Origin: Lachnospiraceae bacterium
GTDB taxonomy: Bacteria > Bacillota > Clostridia > Lachnospirales > Lachnospiraceae
Length of the DNA: 43,051 nucleotides
Direction of reading: 5' to 3'
Assembly: GCA_030825115.1 (NCBI GenBank)
Contig: JAPJQL010000031.1
Location: 1 to 43,051 of the forward strand
Part shown: piece after piece, positions 1 through 7,611 of the stretch
Position numbering within the stretch: the stretch's first letter is position 1
How the letters are laid out: every line of letters starts with the position of its first letter
Translations under genes and position numbers: made by a program
The notes under the pieces: model-generated
Database searches by the model: none
Told to the model about the DNA's origin: nothing
The model's input: only the letters and a program-made list of their open reading frames with translations

Positions 1-58
1 GATAGGAACGGCAAAATTTTTTACACTTCTATTACTTCTTTATCGCACATTAGCAAAT

Positions 59-85
59 GGGGGATAGCCCAAAATACTATCCCCC
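59..85. repeat. Inverted repeat (9-bp arms)
   Basis: The arms GGGGGATAG (59-67) and CTATCCCCC (77-85) pair perfectly around a 9-base loop. The hairpin lies downstream of the minus-strand marR gene. It lacks a clear T-run, so it is a weak terminator candidate at best. The rest of 1-98 shows no recognisable gene. Confidence 0.5.
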
Positions 86-98
86 TCCATACCATCAT

Positions 99-179
99 TC
101 AAATAGAGAAACTTCTCTCTTTAATCGAATCAAATCCTTCAAAAAGCTTTTTCATAACATTCTCACTAATAAAACTCAT
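99..179 (-). CDS. Possible 26-residue ORF after marR
   Basis: A 26-codon ORF starts with ATG at 179, preceded by AGAGGTAGG, and begins nine bases after the second stop of the marR frame at 188. The peptide starts MSFISENVMKKLFEGF and is hydrophilic. It could be the left-over 5' end of a gene that once followed marR, since MarR regulators often precede transporter genes, but it matches nothing I can name. It may not be translated. Confidence 0.22.
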   Translation of the reverse strand: MSFISENVMKKLFEGFDSIKERSFSI

Positions 180-256
180 CCTACCTCTTATTCTACATTA
201 AATTCCTTTTTCAAGAGAAAGATGTATCGTTCCATCATATCGATACATATCTGTAC

Positions 257-631
257 CTACTTAAGATCTGTCTGCTCTAACACACTCTCTTCTGCATCAA
301 AAATCCATTTAACATGATTTGTTCCATATTTCAATCCCTCTTCTGTTAAACAAATAACTTTTCTATTACGTGTTCCTGAAACATGTTTTAAATAAACAAA
401 TCCCTTTTTAGTCAAACCTGAGATAATCGAATTAACCGTTTGTTTCGGCAATGACAATAGCTCACTTAAATCCTGTTGTGAATATTCCTCCTTTGGACGG
501 AGAAGAACGGACCATATACCAATCTCCCCATCCGATATCCCTGATCTATTGGCCGCAATATGATAAAGAGAATTCAACTCTTTGATTTTATTATTGATTA
601 TATCAATCTGATTTTTGATTTTATCTTCCAT
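257..631 (-). CDS. MarR-family regulator with premature amber stop
   Basis: A winged-helix DNA-binding regulator of the MarR family. The stretch LSELLSLPKQTVNSIISGL is the helix-turn-helix and KGFVYLKHVSGTRNRK is the wing with its conserved basic residues. The start is taken at ATG 631 (MEDKIKNQ) because GGAGG lies eight bases upstream. The frame meets TAG at 257-259. It then stays open for 23 more codons to TAA at 188-190, and those codons read like the usual final MarR dimerisation helix (MMERYIFLLKKEFNVE). The protein is therefore either truncated in its dimer helix or made by amber readthrough or suppression. The region is AT-rich compared with the conjugation genes to the right and may be flanking host DNA. 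Confidence 0.75.
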   Translation of the reverse strand: MEDKIKNQIDIINNKIKELNSLYHIAANRSGISDGEIGIWSVLLRPKEEYSQQDLSELLSLPKQTVNSIISGLTKKGFVYLKHVSGTRNRKVICLTEEGLKYGTNHVKWIFDAEESVLEQTDLK

Positions 632-678
632 AAAGGCATCCTCCACGCCAAACATCCAAATTCGGATATTTGATATTT

Positions 679-707
679 AATATAATCTGCGTTTGAATAT
701 CTGTCAA
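679..707 (-). promoter_or_regulatory. Sigma-A-type promoter for marR
   Basis: On the minus strand TTGACA (702-707) and TATATT (679-684) are separated by exactly 17 bases and point at marR. A near-palindrome, ATCCgAATTtGGAT, lies just downstream and could be the operator of the MarR product. The stop codon of the upstream XRE gene (704-706) lies inside the -35 box. Confidence 0.7.
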
Positions 708-943
708 GAAAATATACAATTCCTTTTCGTTTTTTTCTTTCTACAAGTGTCTGCTGAAATGCCCAATGCCCGGATGATCCGGATCAGGGTATCTAAGCTG
801 ACGCCTCTTTCATTGCTTTCAATCGCCTGCAGGAAGCGGGATGTGATTCCGACCCGTTCAGCAAGCTCGTCCTGTGTCATATTTGCATCAAGGCGGGCCT
901 GTTTGAATACTGGCCCCATGTAAGATAAATCAAGTTTTTTCAC
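704..943 (-). CDS. Short XRE-family (HTH_3) regulator
   Basis: A small DNA-binding protein of about 79 residues. The helix-turn-helix reads ARLDANMTQDELAERVGITS, followed by the conserved FLQAIESNERGVSLDTL. The start is taken as GTG at 943, because GGAGGT lies nine bases upstream; an upstream in-frame extension has no ribosome-binding site. The core is intact to LIRIIRALGISAD, but the following tail (TCRKKKTKRNCIFS) is basic, unlike family members, and ends inside the marR promoter. The C-terminus may have been replaced when DNA was joined here. It probably controls its own promoter and the genes on its left. Confidence 0.75.
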   Translation of the reverse strand: MKKLDLSYMGPVFKQARLDANMTQDELAERVGITSRFLQAIESNERGVSLDTLIRIIRALGISADTCRKKKTKRNCIFS

Positions 944-1038
944 TGGCAGTTCACCTCCAACACCATTGTACAGTTCGGGATGAAAGAGGAACGTGCTGAA
1001 AGTTCCTGAAAAATACGAACAATATAGTTGTGACAAAA

Positions 1039-1084
1039 GTAAAAGAATATAGAATTTTTATGAATGGTAAGGTGAAAGAATATA
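1039..1084. repeat. Direct repeat GT(A/G)AAAGAATATA, 33-bp spacing
   Basis: Two 13-base copies (1039-1051 and 1072-1084), differing at one position, lie about three helical turns apart in an AT-rich stretch. They sit directly upstream of the minus-strand XRE gene, so they are candidate binding sites for that regulator. No gene is recognised between 944 and 1091. Confidence 0.45.
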
Positions 1085-1091
1085 TGGTTAA

Positions 1092-1388
1092 TTACTCAAA
1101 TCCTAAAAGATTTTTTATTCGAAGCAAATTGCGTGCAGGAAAGATATTACCTGAAAGAAAATTTAACATTTGTCTGGCACTGGCCAGCAACACCTTTCTG
1201 TCTCTGCTGTTTAAGAGCCGGATATAGCGGATCAATTGTTCGGTTTCCCCATCGTCCGTTTCCTGATCCGGATAAACGACGTAACCGGAGCCGCCCTTTT
1301 TAAGAGGGTGGTTCTTTTTTCTTTTTCTGCTGTTAAAAATTCCTTCAGGTGATACCTTCCCTGCATACGACATCATGGCATATGCCAT
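1092..1388 (-). CDS. Small protein of unknown function
   Basis: A 98-residue ORF with no recognised domain. The N-terminal third is basic (FNSRKRKKNHPLKKGG). The middle is acidic (DQETDDGETEQ). The end holds an amphipathic helix (RYIRLLNSRDRKVLLASARQ) of the kind found at the C-terminus of some phage-type regulators. The start is uncertain: no convincing ribosome-binding site precedes the first ATG, and the Met at residue 6 is an alternative. A competing 26-codon ORF beginning MPPGEKSVLL overlaps the upstream region in another frame. The gene lies downstream of the winged-helix gene and upstream of the XRE gene on the same strand. Confidence 0.4.
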   Translation of the reverse strand: MAYAMMSYAGKVSPEGIFNSRKRKKNHPLKKGGSGYVVYPDQETDDGETEQLIRYIRLLNSRDRKVLLASARQMLNFLSGNIFPARNLLRIKNLLGFE

Positions 1389-1433
1389 ACGCCACCAAGA
1401 GGACAGACTTTTCCCCTGGCGGCATTTTTTCTT

Positions 1434-1706
1434 TTATGGCGGCACCTTCAGGGTATATAGCAGACTGCTCCTGCCACCGTTCTCTCTCCAGCGCTGCTCC
1501 TTAGAAAGCAATCCTGCCTGTTCCAGGTCAGCAATGGCACGCTCCACGGTCCTGCGGGAAAGCTGCAGCTCTCTGGCAATGGTCCCGATGGCTGGATAGC
1601 ACTGATTGTCACGGTTGCACCGGTCTTTCAGGTACATATACACAGTCTTTGCCCGGTGCGGCAAATCCTTGGCATAAATCATCGCAAAGTATCCGATTGC
1701 ACACAC
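1434..1706 (-). CDS. Winged-helix DNA-binding protein
   Basis: A 90-residue protein that is almost entirely a winged helix-turn-helix, similar to the N-terminal DNA-binding domain of Firmicute replication initiators and of small regulators that accompany VirD4 genes in clostridial elements. CYPAIGTIARELQLSRRTVERAIADLEQAGLL gives the three helices in order, and RWRENGGRSSLLYTL the wing. The first in-frame start, GTG at 1706, overlaps the only GGAGG, so the true start is unclear; ATG at 1682 is a further option. It begins eight bases after the VirD4 stop codon, so the two are probably co-transcribed. Confidence 0.7.
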   Translation of the reverse strand: MCAIGYFAMIYAKDLPHRAKTVYMYLKDRCNRDNQCYPAIGTIARELQLSRRTVERAIADLEQAGLLSKEQRWRENGGRSSLLYTLKVPP

Positions 1707-1713
1707 CTCCTGC

Positions 1714-3531
1714 CTAATCAGTCCGCAGCGGAGGGCGACGCGGACGGTTTCGTTCCATCACCTGTTCCGACGCAGGGGAATGGAGTTGTCCGGTGGAACT
1801 GCTGCGGCCGGCTGGAGGGAGCGGCGCCTCGTCTGTCTCATCCGCATCAAAATCATCTCTTCTCCGCAGAATCTCCTGCTCCAGCTCAAACCGGTCCGCA
1901 TAGGTCACCGGTCGGGCTGCCTGTTCTGCCACTTCATAAGCTTCTCCAAACCGAATCCCCCACTTTAAGAACAAGGGAAGCTGTGTCTGCATGGGACAGT
2001 TTCCGGTCTTTGCCAAAATAAAATGCCCCTTCGGCAGCGTTTTCAGTTCATCCGGAGACATGAGCGGGCGACTGATCATCTGCAGGCTCTGGCTGGGATC
2101 ATTCTTTCCTCTGCTGACGGAACCGGACAAAACGGTTCGATTTCCCAGTGCCTTTGACAGAATCTCTGCACTTTCTGAGTTGGGTGCAAAGCCGCCGAAC
2201 AAAATGTCCTGACAGTTATCGATGATAATGCTGGAACCCTCTTTCCCATAGTTTTTCTGAAGCTGTGCAAAGCTCTGGATGATGGGAACCATGGAAATCT
2301 GGCGGGAACGTCCGGCGGAGAACATCATCTCCATGGATTCTATTTTCGGTATCGTTCCGATTTCATCCGCAAATACCATGACCCGGTTGGGCAGCTTGCC
2401 ACCATGCTCATCCGCAATGGTGAGCATCTCCCGGTAGAGCTGCTGGAGGAACAAAGACACCATGAAGTACTTTGTGTTATCTTCTTCCGGCAGCACAATG
2501 AAGATGGCGGACTTGCTGGTGCAGAAGGTTTCCGTATCCAGCGCACTGTCAAAGCACAGGATCTGCTCCATTTCCGAATCCAGAAAGGCATTGAGCCGGG
2601 ACATGGTTGTGGAAAGCACCGAAGCCATGGCCTGATCCGCACTGTTTAAAGCGGCGCCTGCAAACCACTTTGCCTTGTGGGTAGGCGGCAGCTTATCCAT
2701 CAAAAGCTGGAACAGGCTGCGGTTCTTTACCGGCGAGGGAGCCAGCAGATCCTGAATCAGCTTGAACACCGAAATGATATGGCGCTTCTCCGTCGGACAG
2801 AACTCTGCAATCAGCAGAATCACCGAAGCCAGCAGACCTTCGGCGGCATCATAGAAGAATGCGTTCTGTCCGTAACTGCTGGCTTCCGCTCCGTCAGAAC
2901 AGATGATGGTCTTCGCTGTAATCTTGGCATACTTTTCCGCCTTTGCTTTGGCTGCCAGGTTTTCCGGGTGTGCCAGATATTCGTCCATGTACTTGCTCAC
3001 CAGCGTCAGGATATTGTCCCCATCTGACCTGGTGGGGTTTCGCAGGTCAAGCACAGAAATCTGGTATCCGTAGCAGTCTTTTGCGATTCCTGCATAGTTA
3101 CGGAACAGATCTCCCTTGGTGTCTGTGCAGAGCCAGCTCATGCCGGAAGCACAGGCATATTCGATGTTGGGATACAAAAAGTTGGCGGTCTTGCCAACGC
3201 CCGCCGCACCTATCATCAGACAGTGAATATCACCGCTGTCCACCAAAGCGGTGACGGAGGTTCCCCGTTTTTTATACCCCACCACCAGCCCCTGCTCTGT
3301 GGGCAGTGCTTCTCCCCTCCTCCAGCGTTCCGGTTCATATGGCACCTGTTTGTAGGTATCCCGGATTTCCTTTTCTGTGGCAAACCGCGCGGTACCATGC
3401 TGGCCATCTCCTACCGTTTTGGATTTAATCCCGTTTAAGGTATAGTAGTTTGCCAGTAAAGACACCCCGCCGATGATGGCGAACATCCCAAGACCGATAC
3501 AGATAAGAATTACGATTTGCTGTGTCTGCAT
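1714..3531 (-). CDS. virD4: VirD4-like type IV coupling protein (CD1115-type)
   Basis: The coupling ATPase of the conjugation machine. It recruits the relaxase-DNA complex and passes it to the type IV channel at the inner face of the membrane. The 605-residue protein has a membrane segment near residues 5-30, a Walker A motif GAAGVGKT at 108-115, and a Walker B motif VMVFADEIG with the downstream SGKALGNRTVLSGS region typical of TraG/VirD4. The start is ATG at 3531 with GGAGG seven bases upstream. The C-terminal ~50 residues are charged and proline-rich, as expected for a substrate-docking tail. The gene follows the TOPRIM gene with an 11-base gap. Length and context fit the clostridial CD1115 family. 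Confidence 0.93.
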   Translation of the reverse strand: MQTQQIVILICIGLGMFAIIGGVSLLANYYTLNGIKSKTVGDGQHGTARFATEKEIRDTYKQVPYEPERWRRGEALPTEQGLVVGYKKRGTSVTALVDSGDIHCLMIGAAGVGKTANFLYPNIEYACASGMSWLCTDTKGDLFRNYAGIAKDCYGYQISVLDLRNPTRSDGDNILTLVSKYMDEYLAHPENLAAKAKAEKYAKITAKTIICSDGAEASSYGQNAFFYDAAEGLLASVILLIAEFCPTEKRHIISVFKLIQDLLAPSPVKNRSLFQLLMDKLPPTHKAKWFAGAALNSADQAMASVLSTTMSRLNAFLDSEMEQILCFDSALDTETFCTSKSAIFIVLPEEDNTKYFMVSLFLQQLYREMLTIADEHGGKLPNRVMVFADEIGTIPKIESMEMMFSAGRSRQISMVPIIQSFAQLQKNYGKEGSSIIIDNCQDILFGGFAPNSESAEILSKALGNRTVLSGSVSRGKNDPSQSLQMISRPLMSPDELKTLPKGHFILAKTGNCPMQTQLPLFLKWGIRFGEAYEVAEQAARPVTYADRFELEQEILRRRDDFDADETDEAPLPPAGRSSSTGQLHSPASEQVMERNRPRRPPLRTD

Positions 3532-3542
3532 ACTTCCTCCCT

Positions 3543-4481
3543 TCAAGCCATTTGCATGGTCTTTTTCTGTTCTGTGATCTGCGAAGCAGCCTGCTCCCGC
3601 AGTGCCTGCAGATCTTCATTCCAGTCCTTTTGACGTGAAAAAAGCGAGAATACATTTTTGTATCCCCGCTCTGATAAAGTTTTCCCGATCCGTTCCCTGG
3701 CCTGAATGCCTGCCTTGTCATGATCGAGGCACAGACCAATCTTTTGTATCTGCGGGTTATCAACTAAGTGTTGGATTAAAGCCTGTTCCGACACACCGCA
3801 AAGCGCTACATAACTGTGTTTTTCCCAGTCTTTCTGATACAGGGAAATAAAGGACAGCAGGTCGATGGGCGCTTCAAACACATAAACCGTATCACTCTGG
3901 CCGGTAAAGTGAAAGCTGTACTTCGGATCGCATCCGTCCACATTTCCCTTAAACACATCCCCCTGCGTGTAGGTTCCCCGCTTATGGGCATGGCGGGCGA
4001 CCCCATCTTTATCCACCCCTACGAACACTGCGTTGTGATACTGGCTGTCCTCATAGATCAGCTTTGCCCTGGCAAATGCGGAAACCACGTTTCGATCCAG
4101 ACAGCGGGTTTTTGTCAGATAGGCAAACACCCGGCGCATATCGGAATGGGCCTTGGGCAGTACAAAGGGCTTCGGCGGTTCCGGCTCACGCTGCTCCCTG
4201 GGGCGGTATGGCTGCCCCTGTTCCCCGCCTAACAGCATGGTAACTGCATCCGGGAAGCTTCTGCCATAGAACATCTGCACAAAGTCAATGGCAAGACCGC
4301 CCTTCCCGGCGGCATGATCATACCATTCATTCCCCCGCACCGTGATGCTGTGGTCGCTGTCCAGACGCTTCTCCCTGCCGGAACGCAAAAGCCGCTCTCC
4401 CTGACGCACAAGAAAATCCTCCAGATCAACCGCGTTGGCCCGCTGTTTCTGATCGTCTGTAAAATAAACATAACCTGACAT
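3543..4481 (-). CDS. DUF3991/TOPRIM domain protein (primase-like)
   Basis: A 312-residue protein of the DUF3991-TOPRIM group that accompanies relaxases in Firmicute mobile elements; it is likely to act on transferred single-stranded DNA as a primase- or topoisomerase-like factor. The N-terminal domain has GNEWYDHAAGKGGLAIDFVQ (residues 50-69), the substrate-facing DUF3991 core. The TOPRIM fold follows, with Glu203 in YVFEAPIDLLS and the acidic pair in CLDHDKAG (D253, D255). The start is ATG at 4481, with AGGAGG nine bases upstream. The same frame stays open 292 codons further upstream, through the Sel1 repeats of the relaxase gene, but that extension is only a periodic shadow. The gene begins 13 bases after the relaxase stop. 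Confidence 0.88.
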   Translation of the reverse strand: MSGYVYFTDDQKQRANAVDLEDFLVRQGERLLRSGREKRLDSDHSITVRGNEWYDHAAGKGGLAIDFVQMFYGRSFPDAVTMLLGGEQGQPYRPREQREPEPPKPFVLPKAHSDMRRVFAYLTKTRCLDRNVVSAFARAKLIYEDSQYHNAVFVGVDKDGVARHAHKRGTYTQGDVFKGNVDGCDPKYSFHFTGQSDTVYVFEAPIDLLSFISLYQKDWEKHSYVALCGVSEQALIQHLVDNPQIQKIGLCLDHDKAGIQARERIGKTLSERGYKNVFSLFSRQKDWNEDLQALREQAASQITEQKKTMQMA

Positions 4482-4494
4482 GATGCACCTCCTG

Positions 4495-7350
4495 TCAAAA
4501 AGTCTGTTGAACGGGTTCTCTGTCATCCCGTTTGTGTCCCTGCGCCTGTTTCTTCTCCGCCAGCTTACGCCTGCGCTTCCGGTCGATGTGGAATGGACTG
4601 CCGCCAGCTGCTTTCTGATAGTCCTCCCGGAACAGATTCTCCAGCCGGTGCAGCAGACGGGTGGCTGCCAGAAAAGCAGACGGGTCACGAAACGAGTCCA
4701 GATGGTCGAGGAAAAACTGGACGTAGATATTTCCCTGTGCGGCAGATGCCTGCAAAAACAAGATAGCTTTTTCCCTGTCCCGCGGCACATCCCGACCGCA
4801 GAGATACAGCTTTCCCAACAGGTACTGTGCATACTGGTTATTCTGATCCGCTGCTTCCGTAAGCCAGCGGATGGCGGTATCCACATCCTTCGGAATATCC
4901 TCTCCGGCCAGATAGAGTTTTCCAAGCTGGTAGGCCGCATACTCGTTTTTCTGTTCTGCCGATTCCATGAACAGACTGACCGCTTTTCTAACATCCTTGG
5001 GCACATCTTCTCCTGCCAGAAAAACCTTGCCAAGAGCATACTGGGCATACGCATTCCCGCTGTCAGAAGAAAAAGACAGCCAGCGTATCGCTGCCTCCAC
5101 ATCCTTTGGAATGTCCTCTCCGGCCAGATAGAGCTTGCCAAGCTGATAGGCTGCGTATTCATTGTCCTGTTCTGCCGATTGGGTAAACAGTTCCACCGCC
5201 TTTTCCATATCCCGCGGCACATGGATTCCATCACGATAGACTTTTCCCAATGCATACTGGGCAGCGGCATTGCCGCTTTCGGCAGCTTTCGTAATCCATG
5301 CAACCGCCTGCTCCGGGTCTCCGGTACCATTTTCCAGCCACAGCTTACCCAGAGCATATTGCGCGTTCACGTTGCCAAGCCTGGCGGCACATTCCCAATA
5401 GTGTGCGGCAGCTGTATCGTCTTTTCCCGTACCGGTTCCTGTGTGGAGCATCTGTCCCAGACGATATTGGAGTTTATCATCATGGCTGTCTGCCTCCAGA
5501 GAAAAGAATCCCGAAAATGCATTTTGAAAGTGTGCTTCAGCCTGCCCTATATCCCTTTGTGTTCCAATCCCATCCCGGTACATTTTTGCCAGTTCATAAT
5601 CCGCATAGGGATTTCCCTGCTCCGCCGAACATCTGTAAAGATTGTGCGCCTGCTCATAGCTCTGCTCCTCTCCCTGTCCCCGGTAATACAATCCGGCAAG
5701 GGAATATTGCGCGTACTTGTGGTTTGCTGCCACTGCCCTGGAAAACCACTGGGCTGCCTTTTCATAATCCTGTTCGGTTCCCAGACCGGCGGCAAACATC
5801 TTGCCGATGCGGTACTGCAGGTAGGGACGCTGTTTTTCTTCTGTATGCTTTTCCTCTTTCAGAAACGCCGCCAGTGCCTTGACATACCATTCCTGCGCAC
5901 CGGCAGGATCGATCTCCCGCCCCAGCCCGTCTGCCAGCATCCTTCCCAGGTCGTGCATGGCCAGTCCGTTACCGGATTGCGCTTCCAGTACAAAGAGGCG
6001 GAAGGCTTCTGCGAAGTCCGGTTCCTGCTCTTTGCTTCCATAAAGATTTTTACGGGCTTCCTTATACCCGTCGTTCCACCATTTCTGACCACGGCTTTTT
6101 CCACTTCTGCTCTTTGTATATTCCTGCTCCTGCCATTCCGGTATTGCTTCTTCTGAAAACTCCTGACCGTTTTCCGGCTCTGGCAAATCATCCGACTCTA
6201 TGAAGGAAGCTGTTTCATCTTCAAAGGTAACCTGATGCCTGCCAAGGTTCATCGCTTCTGCAATTACCATGTTCTTGATGCTCTTAAACTGGGGCTGTCT
6301 GGAAAGGAGCGGCAAAGACGGCACCGTGTTTTGATAGGTCAGCAGAATTTCATTCTGCCATTTTCCCCATGCCTGATACAGAGCATCCACCCGGCTGTCC
6401 TTCGCCAGCTCATCCACGACTTGGTCAATCAGGTTCTTTACATCCCGCTTGAGATAACCATAGACTTTTTTCCCGCCTGTATTTTGTAACCGCTCTGACA
6501 GCTTTATCATCTGCCCCTGGATTTCCGGGTTTACCAGCGTGCCGGAGCGCAGTTCTTTCATCATCTTTCTCATCACATCTGCCGCACCTGTTTTCAATTC
6601 GGCGCGTGCCTGATTCTGCTTGTCATAGAGGTGTGCGAAATCCTGACGGAAGATATCGTGTGCCAATTCCGAGCGCATGGCCTCGATGGATTTTTCCGTC
6701 AGGTAGCCGTCATTGTCCTTGGCTGAATAAACCATCAGATGCACATGGGGATGATGACCCTCGTTGTGAAAGGCTGCATACCAGCGGAGATTTTCACTGT
6801 CAATCCTCATGTGCTTGCAGAGCATGGCCCGCTTGGAACGAAGCAGAGCCATCCACTGCTTTGCGCTGTCATAGCCAAGCCTCGCCGCATCCTCCCGCCG
6901 CAGGGAAACCACATGGGTCCATACAGCGCCTTTGTGTTTTGCCACCTCACCCTGCACCTTTGCCAGTACCACTGACTGTCCTGCATCGGTAAAGAGTCCA
7001 TGCTCACCTACACGCTCCACACGGGGACGGTTCGCAATGTAATCCACGTAGTTTTCCCGCTTGCCGATCAGGTCGAGGTGCTGTTCCAGCGCACAGGAGA
7101 TCAGTTCCGAAGCATTCCCGATGGTTGGCTGCAACAAAAAATCCGTGTACTCCAGCATTTCTTTGGCTGCCGGAATATCACGGATGAGCTGACGGATTAG
7201 ATTTTTTTGATTGATGGTGGCTGGGAGAAGCAGCTTACTTTCATCGACCTTCTCCACACCCTCACGGGTTCCGATATAACGGACATAGTTTTCCAGCTGG
7301 GCAGGCGGAGCATCCCGCACATACCGGGAGGTAAAAATTATCTTTGGCAT
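4495..7350 (-). CDS. MobP3-like relaxase fused to Sel1 repeats
   Basis: The DNA-nicking relaxase of the element, 951 residues. The N-terminal ~390 residues form a MobA/MobL-type domain. The histidine cluster FHNEGHHPHVHLMVYS (H195-H204) is the metal-binding three-His motif, and SEAMRSELAHDIF-type helices follow it. From about residue 430 to the end there are about twelve Sel1-like repeats of roughly 36 residues each, with the signature YAQYALGKLYLAGEDIPKDV. Sel1 repeats are protein-interaction solenoids, so this tail may dock partners. Repeats 8-11 look like a recent duplication of a two-repeat unit. The start is ATG at 7350 (MPKIIFTSRYV) with GGAGG upstream; a longer reading has no ribosome-binding site. 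The oriT is expected close by, perhaps in 7351-7611 or 9075-9511. Confidence 0.88.
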   Translation of the reverse strand: MPKIIFTSRYVRDAPPAQLENYVRYIGTREGVEKVDESKLLLPATINQKNLIRQLIRDIPAAKEMLEYTDFLLQPTIGNASELISCALEQHLDLIGKRENYVDYIANRPRVERVGEHGLFTDAGQSVVLAKVQGEVAKHKGAVWTHVVSLRREDAARLGYDSAKQWMALLRSKRAMLCKHMRIDSENLRWYAAFHNEGHHPHVHLMVYSAKDNDGYLTEKSIEAMRSELAHDIFRQDFAHLYDKQNQARAELKTGAADVMRKMMKELRSGTLVNPEIQGQMIKLSERLQNTGGKKVYGYLKRDVKNLIDQVVDELAKDSRVDALYQAWGKWQNEILLTYQNTVPSLPLLSRQPQFKSIKNMVIAEAMNLGRHQVTFEDETASFIESDDLPEPENGQEFSEEAIPEWQEQEYTKSRSGKSRGQKWWNDGYKEARKNLYGSKEQEPDFAEAFRLFVLEAQSGNGLAMHDLGRMLADGLGREIDPAGAQEWYVKALAAFLKEEKHTEEKQRPYLQYRIGKMFAAGLGTEQDYEKAAQWFSRAVAANHKYAQYSLAGLYYRGQGEEQSYEQAHNLYRCSAEQGNPYADYELAKMYRDGIGTQRDIGQAEAHFQNAFSGFFSLEADSHDDKLQYRLGQMLHTGTGTGKDDTAAAHYWECAARLGNVNAQYALGKLWLENGTGDPEQAVAWITKAAESGNAAAQYALGKVYRDGIHVPRDMEKAVELFTQSAEQDNEYAAYQLGKLYLAGEDIPKDVEAAIRWLSFSSDSGNAYAQYALGKVFLAGEDVPKDVRKAVSLFMESAEQKNEYAAYQLGKLYLAGEDIPKDVDTAIRWLTEAADQNNQYAQYLLGKLYLCGRDVPRDREKAILFLQASAAQGNIYVQFFLDHLDSFRDPSAFLAATRLLHRLENLFREDYQKAAGGSPFHIDRKRRRKLAEKKQAQGHKRDDREPVQQTF
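4880..5320 (-). repeat. 216-bp tandem duplication within Sel1 repeats
   Basis: The DNA around 4891-4950 recurs around 5107-5166 with few differences, an offset of 216 bases (two 36-codon Sel1 repeats). At protein level YAAYQLGKLYLAGEDIPKDV appears twice unchanged. The spacing and residual similarity indicate a recent tandem duplication inside the relaxase tail. Confidence 0.7.
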
Positions 7351-7380
7351 ATCATTCCTCCGTTTATATTTTTGTTTTTC

Positions 7381-7409
7381 TTGACATATTTTTGTGCCCG
7401 GCATATAAT
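7381..7409 (+). promoter_or_regulatory. Consensus sigma-A promoter
   Basis: A perfect TTGACA (7381-7386) and a perfect TATAAT (7404-7409) are separated by 17 bases on the plus strand. The promoter points away from the relaxase gene, into the structured leader and the PBECR4-like gene. It is the strongest-looking promoter in the window. Confidence 0.85.
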
Positions 7410-7415
7410 AATAGT

Positions 7416-7591
7416 ACCAGACAGGCAACGGCGTGTGTCTGTCCAAGCGTTGAAGTATAACAGCGTACCGGAAAGCCTTGTTATACAGAGCTTTCGAGAG
7501 GGGTTGTGCAGTGAAACCTCAAACCGGAGTAGGTGTTTTACCGAAAGAAAATGCTCAAAGCAAAGCGCTCTGCAAATGCAGAGCGTTTTTG
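7416..7591 (+). ncRNA. Structured leader or small RNA
   Basis: Transcription from the consensus promoter would give about 175 bases ending in a strong terminator. Several hairpins can form: GACAG/CTGTC near the 5' end; GTATAACA (7455-7462) with TGTTATAC (7479-7486); and GAAAGC (7471-7476) with GCTTTC (7490-7495), which overlaps the previous stem and is mutually exclusive with it. The terminator stem is CGCTCTGC (7566-7573) with GCAGAGCG (7578-7585), followed by TTTTTGTTTT. It lies only about 20 bases before the downstream start codon, so the RNA may act as an attenuator or riboswitch-like leader, as a stand-alone small RNA, or as DNA structure for oriT. I do not recognise a known RNA family. 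Confidence 0.5.
7566..7590 (+). terminator. Intrinsic terminator inside the leader
   Basis: An eight-base-pair GC-rich stem with an AAAT loop, followed by five T and a further T-rich stretch, reading on the plus strand. It lies between the consensus promoter and the PBECR4-like gene, so that gene is expressed only if transcription passes this point. Confidence 0.8.
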
Positions 7592-7611
7592 TTTTATGAA
7601 AGGGGATTTCC

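Noticed and set aside
57..317. An 86-codon plus-strand ORF at the left edge
   Set aside because: It runs antisense to the end of marR, lacks a ribosome-binding site and looks like translated AT-rich DNA.
1434..1706. A third non-standard start (ATC, eight bases after GGAGG) for the winged-helix gene
   Set aside because: A GTG lies two codons upstream and gives a protein start that resembles relatives, so a rare start is not needed.
4482..5357. A 292-codon upstream extension of the TOPRIM protein frame
   Set aside because: It lies inside the relaxase Sel1 repeats, is rich in Cys, Trp and Arg, and the ATG at 4481 has a strong ribosome-binding site.
4480..6156. A 558-codon open frame on the plus strand opposite the relaxase
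   Set aside because: It is antisense to the Sel1 repeats; the repeat periodicity keeps several frames open. It has no ribosome-binding site and an odd composition.
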